Assembly (NCBI GenBank): GCA_018136815.1
Contig: CM030942.1
Location: 621,797 to 685,796, forward strand
Length of the DNA stretch: 64,000 nucleotides
Direction: 5' to 3'
From: Isochrysis galbana
Taxonomy: Eukaryota > Haptophyta > Isochrysidales > Isochrysidaceae
The position numbers and the translations under genes are program-made. Positions 40,969 through 51,175 of the stretch are shown piece after piece. Each line of letters begins with the position of its first letter. Position 1 is the first letter of the stretch. The notes below the pieces were generated by a model. It ran no database searches and was not told the DNA's origin. It saw only the letters and a list, made by a program, of their open reading frames with translations.

Positions 40969-43380
40969 ATGCTGCAGGACGAGCTGGACGACGATCTCGA
41001 CGCGGGAGAGCACGTTGCGCTTTCCTCAGCCGCTCGTTTCCAGCCGGATGACATTGACCTTGATGGAAGCGATGATGGCCTTCCAAGGGGTGGGGAGGCC
41101 ACCGAGACTGACGAGCTGACGGTGTCCCCGGCAGCCGTGGTGGCGCCAGCGAGGGAGTTCCTCGCTACCACCGAGGACACTCCCGGGCCGTGGGCATTGC
41201 CGCCTTCTAAGACGCGCAAGCGCACGAGGGCTAAGCCGCTCATCGGTTCGGCAGCCTCATCCAGCCTTAAGCCCGATGCGCAGGGGCAGTGGCCATGCGT
41301 TGCGTGCGGTGCGCTCTATCCGAATCGTACAGGGCTATATGGCCATTTGCGCTTCTGTCCAGCCCTTGACGGGTGGCGCTGTGAGTGGTGCCAGTGCGGA
41401 GCGCACGAGACACACCACAAGGCAAATGGGCCCAAGGGGCCCAGAACTCTATGCTCAGCATGCTCCACTCGCTTCCGAGCGGGCCAACAAGGCCCGCCGC
41501 CACAGAATGATGCCGGGGAGTACATGTGCGACCAGTGCGAGCGATCCTTCTCGACCTTGGCGGCGCTCGGAGGTGTGTCGTCTTTCCGCGCTCTGCATGT
41601 CCTTCCATTTTCTCTCATGCGCTCCTAGTGTACGGGATGCCAAGCCAATATGCAAGCGGTTGAATCACCAGCTTCAGAGCTAGGTGCCGTGTGGGAAGTT
41701 GGCACAAGAGGTCCATGGCTGGATCTCATGTACATACAATGACTTTTGTCGTTAGTGAAGGTCGCATTGAAGAGCGTCTCATTTACACCCCCGGTCTCCT
41801 CCTCTCCTATCTCAGGTCATCGTCGTTTCTGCGATGGCGGTGTTTGGCGTTGCAGCTGGTGCGAATGCCGCGCAGATCAGACCCAAGGCAAGGGGCCGGG
41901 CCCAGGAGGGCCGATGACGCTCTGCGCTCCCTGCTCGAGCCGTTTCCGCGCAGGACACCTTCGCCCGCCTGCACGCGACGAGAGCGGCAAATACTTGTGT
42001 GAGGAGTGCGGAAGGTCGTTCGATTCGATTCCAGGTCTTGGATCACACAGGACGCGGTGCGACGGAGGCGCATGGGCATGCGATTGGTGTAAATGCAAGC
42101 CGGTGAGTCCGCCAGCCAGAGGCTGCGGGGGAGCTTCTCTGTACTCAACTGGCCATCAAGCGTTGGGATGCGGTAACGCGCCATTCCGTTGGTTTCATGC
42201 GGAGTAAATACGGCTATGGCGCATGATATGTCCCGCCTCTCTTTCCTTCCTACAGACTGAGACTTCTGGGAAGGGACCGGGGCCCCGTGGCACCAAGACG
42301 TTATGCTCCGTATGCTCCGCACGTTACCGTTCCGGACACTCGGGTCCGCCCGACCAAGATGAGGACGGCCGCTTTGTGTGTGCCAGCTGCGACCGGAAAT
42401 TTGATACCTTTGCGGCTCGAGGTGCGCATCAGCCTACCACTTACCAAGAAGTTCAGCTGGGACTGTCTGCCGTTGAGGGGAGGGACTCCAGTCGGTATGA
42501 ATATTGGATTGTCGTCGAGATGGTCACGTGGATCATGTTGTTGACCACTTGCCCGATGTCTTGAACCCCTCGCATCGTAGGAGTGCACATGCGCCGATGC
42601 GACGGCGGCTCGTGGCGTTGCATGTGGTGCTCGGCTAAAGCTAGCGAGACGTCAGGCAAGGGCCCCGGGCCAGATGGCCCTGGCACGCTGTGCTCGGCAT
42701 GCTCCGGCCGGTACAGGTCGGGCCACACTGGTCCGCCCCAGCAAGACGAGGAGGGCAGGTGCATAGCGTTGCCGACGAAGATTGGCATCTACGCGTGCTC
42801 TGCGAAGCACATGTGCTGTATGTGACCAATAATGACGCGTGCATAACACATGCTTTTGGTCTCAGCACTTCCTCCAAGACCATGCAGTTGACCTACCACG
42901 TCTCACCTTGCCACACGCCCCACGTGTAGGTACGTCTGTGAGTGCTCGCGGACCTTCGACACTATTGCGGCTATGGGCGTTCACCGGCGCCACTGCGATG
43001 GTGGCAAGTGGCACTGCGGTTGGTGTGGCTGCGGCCAGACCGACACTAGCGGGAAGGGCCCTGGTCCAGATGGCCCACGCACCCTCTGCGCCGCATGCGC
43101 CTCGCGTTTCCGGGCCGGGCATCGCGAGCCGCCGCAGCGGGATGCTGCGGGGAAGTTCCTCTGTTCGTGCGGTCGAGGCTTCGAATCAATGTCAGGGTTG
43201 GGGTCACATCGTCGACGCTGCCCGCAAGCTCTCAGCAAACCCGCTTTGAGCCCCGCAAACGGCACCTCAGCTTCCAGCCCCGGCGCCGAGGCGTACGAGG
43301 GTGCCGTCGATGATGAGGCAAGGGCAATCTTGCAAGACGCGTCAGAGTCAACGGCAGCGATGAGTGAGGATGTCGATTGA
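40969..43380 (+). CDS. Zinc-finger protein with alternating C2HC and GATA-like fingers, 5 exons
   Basis: Exons 40969-41572, 41816-42102, 42256-42421, 42581-42758 and 42930-43380 join in phase to 561 residues. After an acidic N-terminal region and a basic RKRTRAK patch come six C2HC fingers (for example MCDQCERSF...GGHRRFC, His-x3-Cys) alternating with five fingers of the form WRCxWC-x20-CxxC that carry GPGPxGPxTLCxxCxxRxRxG. The latter match the GATA zinc-finger pattern (C-x2-C-x17-20-C-x2-C with GPxGxxxLCNACG). The last two C2HC fingers have C-x-C instead of C-x2-C. Each pair is a unit of about 70 residues, so the array arose by tandem duplication, and introns 1 and 3 fall at the same place in their units. 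It is probably a nuclear DNA-binding regulator. The ATG at 40969 was chosen over an upstream GTG. Confidence 0.88.
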
Positions 43381-44620
43381 TTCTTTTGGACCTTGTGGGG
43401 ATCTAAGCGTAGCACACCATCTCATTTGACGGATCGTGTTGGGTGCTCCTTTGCTGGCTATAGCTTTGGCCTAGGCTTTGGCTTTGGCTTGGCCTCGGGT
43501 AGCAACCTCCACAGTGGCAAGTTGAGACTGTGATCCAGGTGCACTCATTGCTACATGCAACTTAGAAAGGTTTTGGGGCCGGTTACCTGGACGGCGTGAG
43601 ATATGTGGAGCAAACCTAATACTACGCTCACCCACGAGGGGGAGGAGGGAGAATTTTCTCCACTCTCCGCCGGTCGCATTTGTTAGCATATCGCATAGTT
43701 TCTCATTCGCATAATTTAAAAAATGTGAATATTCGCTCGCCTTGAAGGTCGCGTTCCTTCGACCGTCGAATCTGGGACACACTCACACTCAAATTGAGCC
43801 GTCAATAGCCAATAGTCCGTTTATAAAAATAATGGATTCATAGAAGAATTGTCCGTTTAATAATAAAGAAGAATTTTAACACTCCCCAGTGCAGCGCTTC
43901 GCCTTCTTCGTCTTCCTTTCTCCTCCTTGACGACTGCCTCCGTGATGCGTGATAAGACGGCCTCCCTGTCCTAAATCCAAATTAATTTAAAGATTAAAGA
44001 TTTGAAAGCAAATCAAAAAGTTAAAAATTCAGGGATAAAACACCTACTAGCTACAAGTGACCGGTTGCTACCGCCTACTACCCGACACCGCCCCTTAGCC
44101 CCTTCCCTCCGTCACTTCTCCTTCCCCCCTCCCCTTCGTTCCTAGCTTTGTCTTCGGTTTCCGGGGTCCGGCCCAGGTGCTCTCTCTACCTCTGTTGGGT
44201 ACCTAGCGGTATCTTGGCATTGATTGGCATGGATGGTTTAATGGACTTTTACAACATTCAGTACGGTCAAACTATCAGTAAAGCTGATAGGGTCATGGTC
44301 ATGGGGGCCGCGTTCCCCCCCTCCTCCATCGCAGACACCCTCTGGGTGGGCCTGCACACACAACCTCAGCCCTTGCTGTTGTATTCAGGCCTCCTGGCAT
44401 GAATATTTCGGCATGGGTACGTGCCTTCGTCGTTATATATCGTCTTCTATGTTCGTCTTGGTCACTCAAGGCGTGCAGGCTCGGATTCTCCCTGGGCTCA
44501 AATCCTGGTCCGCCGATTTTCGTCTCGAAATTCGAAGATTTGAGTTTTATTTTTACCGTTACGGTAATTAATTGTCCACGCGTTTAAGGTAAGAAATTCA
44601 GGTAACAGAACTGGGCCCCC
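43381..44620. other. Intergenic with fragment of the 20394-20610 element
   Basis: 43885-43975 on the minus strand encodes REAVLSRITEAVVKEEK, matching the fragment at 20394-20610. About 44265-44300 (CTGATAGGGTCATGG) resembles sequence at 20745. The minus-strand frame 43471-43782 has no ATG near its start and no motif. AT-richer than its surroundings at 43800-44050. Confidence 0.4.
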
Positions 44621-44624
44621 TCTC

Positions 44625-45165
44625 TGCATTCCCCCCCCCCCCCCTCTGCATTCCCTCCCTCCCCTTCTGCAGTTTCCCCTCCCCTCTGCAGTTCCCCCCC
44701 CCCTCTGCAGTTCTCACCCCCTTCCGCAGCTCTCCTCCCTCCCCTCTCTCCATTCCCTGATTTTCCCGGGCCAGGCCGGGGAAAATACGTGAATGTGAGG
44801 GAGGATTGGGTCAGTGTTGTGATTCCCTCCTCCGCGGTCCCCCCCCCACCCCCCTTTCCGCAGCTCTCCTCCCTCCCCTCTCTCCATTCCCGCCTGATTT
44901 TCCCGGGCCAGGCCGGGAAAAATACGTGAATGTGAGGGAGGATTGGGTCAGTGTTGGGATCTCACCCCCCTAGGCAGTTTCCCCCCCCTCCGCTGCTCCC
45001 CCCCCCCCCCCTTCGCTGCTCCCCTCCCCCCCCCCTCCGCTCCTCCCCTTCCCCTCCGCTGTTCCCCCCCCCTCCGCCGCTCCCTTCCCCCCCCCCTCCC
45101 CCCCCCCCCCCCCCCTCCGCGCGCCGAGACGGCGGCCCTTCCCCCCCCCCCCCCGCCTGCTACTG
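44625..45165. repeat. C-rich satellite-like tract with two ~130-bp duplicates
   Basis: Built of CCCCTCTGCAGTTC and CCCTCCGCTGCTCC words and long C runs. Two blocks (about 44745-44830 and 44870-44960) repeat TTTTCCCGGGCCAGGCCGGG, then AATACGTGAATGTGAGGGAG and ATTGGGTCAGTGTTG. Low complexity, no gene. Confidence 0.85.
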
Positions 45166-45379
45166 CTACCTATCTATCTATACTCCGTAGACAAGGACTT
45201 CAATCTAGAGATTTCAGACGACCTATTTCGCAGGTGGCGAGGGGATTATACCTACGAAATCTCTTTTATAACACGAGGGGAAAGCCAATACTCACGCCTC
45301 GAAACCTCACGCGGGCGTTGGCCCCTAACAGGGCAATAGCACCCGAGGCGAAGTTAGCACTTTGCACGTAATCTTACCA
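45166..45379. other. Intergenic, nothing recognised
   Basis: Unremarkable sequence between low-complexity DNA and repeat family C. Confidence 0.3.
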
Positions 45380-45520
45380 CAGCTACTTTAACTTCTAAGG
45401 TTGAAGATTGACCAATGACCAAGTCAAGATTGAGGATTGAGGATTCATCACGAGATTTTGGGATATGGTGACCGGATACGTGTAACTAGCACATGTCCGG
45501 TGCCCTTTGGGCCCCAGACC
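45380..45520 (+). repeat. Dispersed repeat family C, copy 3
   Basis: ACTTCTAAGGTTGAAGATTG, GATTGAGGATTGAGGATT and AACTAGCACATGTCCGGTGC match 34882-35030 in order. The CTAGGGCGGTCAAACA head is missing. Confidence 0.55.
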
Positions 45521-45579
45521 CCCCACGGTAGCCCCCATAGCGATGCGTGCGAACAAGAAAACGCGAAAACAGGCGGCCA

Positions 45580-45797
45580 GAGATCACTATCACAATCTTA
45601 CCCCTTTCTTGTTCAGCCCCTAGTCGAAGCAGCGCGCGCGACCTCCCCAAACCCAGCAGAGACTCCGCTTTGAGGAAACTGGGGGAGGGGAAAGGGTTTG
45701 AGGGTGAATAAGGACGGGTAGTAGGGAGTAGCACAAGCACTCCGCCTCGCGCCGTCCAAGTAGCGGGAAATTTTAAAAAGAGTTTTTGAAAAGTAGG
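45580..45797 (+). mobile_element. Retroposon family A, diverged 3' fragment
   Basis: Matches the last 200 bp of the element at 16463-17727: CGAAGCAGCGCGCGCGACCT, GAAACTGGGGGAGGGGAAAG, CCGCCTCGCGCCGTCCAAGT and the T-rich end GGGAAATTTTAAAAAGAG. More diverged than the copy at 1166-1600. Confidence 0.6.
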
Positions 45798-46189
45798 TTG
45801 GCGAACGCGCTTGCGTGAATGAAGGAGTGGTTGCAGAGTCGCGGGTGCGGCGAGACTATTTTAATGGCAGCCAGCTACAGACATGCGCAAATCACCAACA
45901 TATGCACAACGCCCATGCGCAAGCACACACGTGCGCAACGAGCCACACCGTCAACATAGGCATACAGGCACATATGAAAACACGTGCACAGGATGCAGGA
46001 TCGTAGTCATCACAATGCTCAACCGCCGACGGCTTACGCCACATGTCACCACACCTCACCCGCCACCATCACGAGGTTAATCTCCATCAAGAACTCATTC
46101 AAGCCGCAAGAGACACTCTCAGCAACACGCATAACCGTGATAATCACCACAAAGTGAGAGTCGGCGTGTGCACATTTAGTTCGACCCCA
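45798..46189. other. Intergenic, possible family B trace
   Basis: GAGTGGTTGCAGAGTCGCGG followed by GTGCGGCGAGACTATTTTAA at 45826-45865 weakly resembles the end of retroposon family B. The rest is the 3' flank of RECQ4. Confidence 0.35.
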
Positions 46190-49100
46190 TCAATCCCCAG
46201 AGTGTTTTCGTTTGTTCTGACTCCTGGCACGCGCCGCGGCAAGCATCTCCTCTTGCCGACGGCGTCGGAGCGCAGTCTCAAGCACCTCGTCAGCCATGCG
46301 CTTAATCTTGTCAAACGCCACCTTAGAGTGCATGCCCCAATACTGCGAGCGATGATGTTCCTTCCAGGTGAATGCCGGGCTTGAGAGCCCGTGCATAATG
46401 CGTGCAATCGCCCTCCCCGACAGTTTACTTCGCATCTTACCCGGTTTGGGTGCAGCGGCTAGCTGCGCATTGACTAAGTTGATCAGGTCGCCACGCAAGC
46501 GCCCATCGCCGCCAACTGGTGCGCTCAGGCTGCAAGGTAGTGGCCACGCAGCCACTTCGGCTGCATTAGGGCCGAAGTACATCGCGAGTTTGGAGCCGAC
46601 AGCCTCGCCCGCGGCGAGGGACCAGAGCAGGGAGGCGGACGCGTTTAGCTTGGCTAGTTGCAGCTCGTCAATCTTGTTCATCCGGTCGCAAAGCATGACG
46701 GCAAGGGCTCTAAGCTCAGCGGCGGTAGGCGAGTACCGCACACGAACGTACAATGCAACGTCCTCTAGATCAAAGCGCAATATTGAGGCTGACTGGAGGG
46801 ATAGGAGGACTTCGTGCGCCTCGTGAGCGTCCATGTTGAGCTCGGAAGCTGACTGGATGAGATTGCAGCGGTAGATACCGTTTCTCACGAGAGCCGTCTT
46901 GAGCAACATGGCGACCAAAGGGCTTTTTTCACACACCGCCTCCGGGGACTCGCCGTAAAAGCGGATCGTCGCAGTCCGACGGATGTCGGGAAGCAGCTCG
47001 AGAAGAGGTTCCTGCGCACGAAAGACCTGCGCGCTGCCCAAAGGATCATTCGACTCTGTCTCAAGGGACAGGGATGCATTCTGAAGGGGCTTCCTTGCGT
47101 CGGCGACGGGCACTTGTTCGTCCATTGCCTCGCCACGCGGGACTTGAGCCTCTTCAACACCGTTCGACACATAGGCCGGATCTGCGCGCCACGCCGAGTC
47201 GGGCACCTCGGCAAGAAGCGCGAGGGCGGTCTGCACCACTTCGCGCCCCATATCGAGTTTCTTCTCGAGGTGGGCAAGGGGCAAATCGCCATACCCATTG
47301 TGCGCGTTTTTGAGCAACTCGGCAAGAAGAGAAAGCATCTGCTCCATTTCGACGCCGTCGGAGTGACAACGTGAATGCAACCAGAGGTAGTCGTCCTCGC
47401 ACACAAGCGCGTGGCATATTGCGCGCTCGCCATCACGTCCTGCTCGCCCAGTCTCTTGGACCCAGTTTTCGATCGAACGCGGCAATCCAACATGCACCAC
47501 GAGCCGGACGTCGGGCTTGTCCACACCCATGCCGAACGCGACAGTGGCTACAACTACGCGCAGCCGGCCACAGGCGAATTCATCGTGCACGCGTCGACGC
47601 TCCGAAGACGGCCGGCCCGCGTGGTAGAAGTCAGCCTTCCAGCCGTGGGAACGCAATACATTTGAGGTCCGCTCCGCTTCTATCTTGGTGCCCGTGTACA
47701 CGATTGCGCAGCCCCCTGCGGTAGTCCCTCGCGAGCGAGCAGCAACACCATGCTCGCTCGTCGCATTCACGGAAGTGGCGCTCGTCTCTCGCTCACCCAT
47801 CGGAAGGGCTTCGCGTAGTATCTCGAGCAAGCGCCGCAGCCGTGAGGCGCTCGGAGTGATCTCCGCACGCAGCTCCAGGTTTGGGCGTTGCTCGTCGATG
47901 CGCAGCACACCGTCGGGTGGGATGCACAGATTCGCCGCAATTGAATCGACAGTGCGCGATGTCGCTGTGGCGGTGAGGGCGAGGACCGTCGTGATGCCGA
48001 GAGTGCTGAGTGTGCGACCCACCGCCATGTACGCTGGACGGAAGTTGTGCGACCACTCAGATAGGCAATGCGCCTCATCGACGCACGCGAAGCCGACGGC
48101 TGGCAGCGCCACTGCTCCACATTCAGCGCACGTTGTGCCCGCCGAGGCGAGGCCAGTGCGCGACGCAGCTAACTGCGCGGCGGCCCCAGCCGCCCCACAT
48201 CGGCACCCGGCCACAGGGGGGAGCGTGCGGAGCATGTGCTGGAATGCATTGTCAGCGAGCCGCTCAGGAGCCACGAAAAGCACTCGTGACGCGGCGGCGC
48301 CGCACGTATCCCGACATCGGAGCGCAGCGTAAGTCGCGCGGCGCTCATGCACTTGCTGCTCCGACGAAAGGACTACACCACGTAGGGCTGGCGGCAGAGA
48401 CGCCAGCTGATCGGCAATAAGAGCGAGCAGAGGCGAGATGACCATAGTGATCTGCGTGCCCAACAACGCTGGCAGCTGATACGTGAGTGATTTCCCGGCA
48501 CCCGTGGGTAGAACAAGGAGCGTCGAGCGGCGATGTAGCACTCGCTCAATCGCATCGAGCTGCCCACGGCGGAAGCATTCCAGGCCGAAGCTGGCTCGAA
48601 GGACTCCTTGCAAGAGCGGAGTCTGTGCTCCCATGCCTAGCTCCGCGTTGCCGCTCTCTATGTAAGCTGAGTCCGGATTGTGGTGCGCTGCCGCAGCTGC
48701 TGCGCCGGGGTCCGGCTCCAATTGGTTCTCCGAGAGGCTTGCCGCAATAGATGTGCTATGTTTGGATGGCCATACACGCGCGGCTTTCTTCAGCAGGCCG
48801 CGGACATCCTCGCCTAGGTCGTCCCATACGGCATCAGGTGCTCTACACGCCTCCTCAAGCGCCGCCGCGGCTGCGGCTGCCCGCACTGTAGCTGCTTTGG
48901 CTGCGGCGATCGCTCTTGGATGTGGCCGTGTGTTCTCCGACATGATGCTGGGTACACTCAGGTACCCCATGCCAGAAGAGACACCATTCATGCCCGATCG
49001 CCCCGCAGCGGAGCTGCTCGCCGCGGTTTCCAATGTGGGTTGGCCATTCGGTGCTACCCTCTGCACGTCGCTCCCCGTGTCAGCTCTGAAGTCATTGCTA

Positions 49101-50917
49101 ACCAGCAGCTGCGGGGCGATCGGCATGGCCTCCTCGGCCCCTTCTCCCTTCCTGCGCCACAGCATCTTGCGCCGCTGCCGATCGGCGCGCAGCCGCAGCG
49201 CTCCACTTGAGGTGCCCGCCTTACCTCGACAGCCGCCTCGTCCCGCATACGTGCCACTTTTTGAGATGCGGACATAGTTGCCGTTGTCGCTGGCCTTGCC
49301 GCCCCGTCCGCGTTCAGAGCCGCGGCCTCTTGCTTTTGTGAGGCGACCCACAGCAAGCGCACGTTCTTGCAAGGGTGCTTTGGCAGAGGCTTGCTCGCAC
49401 GTCTCGGCTGCCACCTTAATGTTGTCAGTGGTACAGGCTGATAGAGGTTTCTTGGAGCCGTTCTGTTTCATCTGTGCACCAAAGCCGCCACTTTCACTCT
49501 CCTCGTCATCGCCGCTTAACGACTCGTCGCTCAAACCGCCCTTTTCACCGGACGCGCAGCCATCATCGGAGGCATCAGCTTCCTCACCGGTGCCGCTTCT
49601 GAGCGCTACCTGCGCGCGGGCCCGGCTCTGGCGGTGTGGCAGTGCACGAGAGGCAATACTCGTCTTTGCCTCGTGCGCACGATGACTTGCGGCTGGCGCT
49701 CTCCTGATCTGCTCGTCATCAGCGCTACGCTTGCTACCCGTCTCGGCTCTACTGCTACCGACTGCATTCATCCGACTGCCTTTGCCAAAGGAAGGGCTAT
49801 CTGCGCCCAACTCATCCTTCCCAACCGGCGTATTTGAGTGGCTTCTCGCTGGATATCGCCCAGATGGCACACCCGAAGGAGTGATCTCGGCTCCTCGCTC
49901 CCCAGGTGCCGAAGAGAAGCCGGATTCGCGATCCCCGCTGCACGCTTCCAGGACATCCGCGGGATCAAGGGGCGGCGACATTGCTTGCGCTTGGACTACT
50001 CTCTCGGCATGCTCGTGGAAGGGTGTAGCAACGACGGGCTTGGCGTGTGACATGGAGCTGATCGGCTGGCACGCTTCATATGCCGGGATCGTCTGGAGCC
50101 CCATTGGAGGCTCCGACACAACACTTGACCTCTCGGTCCACCAGGTTTCGGGTTTGTCGGGCGCGGTTCGACCAATCAGCGTCTCGTCTGCGCGCAACAA
50201 GCCTAGCGCTTGTAGCATTGCCTCATTCTCACGGATCCTTGCATCGCGCTCGTCCTCGTACAATGATCTTTTCTGCCAGCGAAAGCCACATCGAAGGCCG
50301 GGCTCAAGGCACACGCAGCCTGTGCGTTCGGAGCACGTCCAGCTCTCTTTTGTGGTGGTGAGCTTCTCCCGCACAATTGCAGCAGGTGAAGGGTCCTCAA
50401 TCAGCTGCGCCTCGACTGCATGGGCAGGTGGTTCCTTCGGAGGGGGCAGAACGTCGTCGACAGCGCCATCCTGTTTCGATGCGCCTCGCGACAGGGAATT
50501 CATCGGCCGAAACGACCCCGAGAACATTGTCCGCAGCCTGGGCTTCTGCTCAGCCTTGGGCTTTGAAGCGGGGGTTGGCCTCAGCGGCTCTGCATTCTTC
50601 CGAGGCTGGTGGTGTGGCCCGGAGGGCGGCCCGACACGATTAGGCTGGCGTGGCTCGAGGGGACGAGCCGATGCGCCGCCGCGCGCCGGACCAGCTTGTG
50701 CCTCTAGCTTCTGGAGAGCGGGCGGCAGTGGCGGTGCTGGGAGGAGTGCTGCACGCGCTTTCTTGAGCTGCTTGTACTTCGTGTACAGCGCGCCCATCTC
50801 GGGTGAGAGGTCCTTTGGGGTAGGATCTGCGCCGTGCGCGGCCCTGAAGGAGCGCTCGAAGCTCTTGAGAAGCGTGCGCACCCGTTCGAGCTCGAGGGAG
50901 GGCGGGTCGGGCCCCAT
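46190..50917 (-). CDS. RECQL4: RecQ4 helicase with Sld2-like N-terminus
   Basis: Intronless, 1575 residues from the ATG at 50917 (an in-frame ATG at 51028 is less likely). RECQ4 joins an Sld2-like replication-initiation domain to a RecQ DNA helicase. The N-terminus (LERVRTLLKSFERSFRAAHG, LYTKYKQLKKAR) matches the Sld2/RECQL4 helix. NYVRISKSGTYAGRGG (about 545-560) matches the second conserved RECQL4 basic motif. Helicase motifs: LPTGAGKSLTYQLP (about 800), DEAHCLSEWSHNFRPAY (about 945), LALTATAT, VVATVAFGMGVDKPDVR, QETGRAGRDG (about 1160). The C-terminus has SGRAIARIMHGLSSPAF, the RECQL4-specific tail. Between motif Ia and DEAH there is an extra segment with C-x-C and C-x2-C (about 904-930). 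A Cys-rich patch (WTCSERTGCVCLEPGLRCGF) lies in the N-terminal half. It should act in nuclear replication initiation and repair. Confidence 0.95.
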   Translation of the reverse strand: MGPDPPSLELERVRTLLKSFERSFRAAHGADPTPKDLSPEMGALYTKYKQLKKARAALLPAPPLPPALQKLEAQAGPARGGASARPLEPRQPNRVGPPSGPHHQPRKNAEPLRPTPASKPKAEQKPRLRTMFSGSFRPMNSLSRGASKQDGAVDDVLPPPKEPPAHAVEAQLIEDPSPAAIVREKLTTTKESWTCSERTGCVCLEPGLRCGFRWQKRSLYEDERDARIRENEAMLQALGLLRADETLIGRTAPDKPETWWTERSSVVSEPPMGLQTIPAYEACQPISSMSHAKPVVATPFHEHAERVVQAQAMSPPLDPADVLEACSGDRESGFSSAPGERGAEITPSGVPSGRYPARSHSNTPVGKDELGADSPSFGKGSRMNAVGSSRAETGSKRSADDEQIRRAPAASHRAHEAKTSIASRALPHRQSRARAQVALRSGTGEEADASDDGCASGEKGGLSDESLSGDDEESESGGFGAQMKQNGSKKPLSACTTDNIKVAAETCEQASAKAPLQERALAVGRLTKARGRGSERGRGGKASDNGNYVRISKSGTYAGRGGCRGKAGTSSGALRLRADRQRRKMLWRRKGEGAEEAMPIAPQLLVSNDFRADTGSDVQRVAPNGQPTLETAASSSAAGRSGMNGVSSGMGYLSVPSIMSENTRPHPRAIAAAKAATVRAAAAAAALEEACRAPDAVWDDLGEDVRGLLKKAARVWPSKHSTSIAASLSENQLEPDPGAAAAAAHHNPDSAYIESGNAELGMGAQTPLLQGVLRASFGLECFRRGQLDAIERVLHRRSTLLVLPTGAGKSLTYQLPALLGTQITMVISPLLALIADQLASLPPALRGVVLSSEQQVHERRATYAALRCRDTCGAAASRVLFVAPERLADNAFQHMLRTLPPVAGCRCGAAGAAAQLAASRTGLASAGTTCAECGAVALPAVGFACVDEAHCLSEWSHNFRPAYMAVGRTLSTLGITTVLALTATATSRTVDSIAANLCIPPDGVLRIDEQRPNLELRAEITPSASRLRRLLEILREALPMGERETSATSVNATSEHGVAARSRGTTAGGCAIVYTGTKIEAERTSNVLRSHGWKADFYHAGRPSSERRRVHDEFACGRLRVVVATVAFGMGVDKPDVRLVVHVGLPRSIENWVQETGRAGRDGERAICHALVCEDDYLWLHSRCHSDGVEMEQMLSLLAELLKNAHNGYGDLPLAHLEKKLDMGREVVQTALALLAEVPDSAWRADPAYVSNGVEEAQVPRGEAMDEQVPVADARKPLQNASLSLETESNDPLGSAQVFRAQEPLLELLPDIRRTATIRFYGESPEAVCEKSPLVAMLLKTALVRNGIYRCNLIQSASELNMDAHEAHEVLLSLQSASILRFDLEDVALYVRVRYSPTAAELRALAVMLCDRMNKIDELQLAKLNASASLLWSLAAGEAVGSKLAMYFGPNAAEVAAWPLPCSLSAPVGGDGRLRGDLINLVNAQLAAAPKPGKMRSKLSGRAIARIMHGLSSPAFTWKEHHRSQYWGMHSKVAFDKIKRMADEVLETALRRRRQEEMLAAARARSQNKRKHSGD

Positions 50918-51175
50918 CCCGGCGGGGGGGGAGGGGGGGGGGGGGGGGAGCCGTGAGGGAAAAGCGCGGGAGAAGAGAAGATACGAAGATACCGGCGGGG
51001 AAAGGGTGGACGGGAGGACTGGATACAAAATTATTATAATTTCATTCTTTATTCATACACGTCTATAGAGTACAAGTATTTCAGTATGTACTGTTGTTCA
51101 GCAGTTCATCTAGAGGCTTGCGCTTCGTGCACGTGCCCGCTTCGCGGGCGTGCCCCTGTCCCCCCCTAGCTCCCC
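50918..51175. other. RECQ4 upstream flank with G run
   Basis: About 50930-50950 is a G/C homopolymer, giving a CT-rich leader on the RECQ4 coding strand. No gene. Confidence 0.5.

Noticed and set aside
43471-43782. Minus-strand ORF MCPRFDGRRN...
   Set aside because: The frame opens with GTG, has no early ATG, no motif and no neighbouring exon.
50918-51028. RECQ4 start at 51028
   Set aside because: The extra 37 residues are Pro/Ser-rich translation of the CT-rich leader. The Sld2-like helix starts right after the ATG at 50917.
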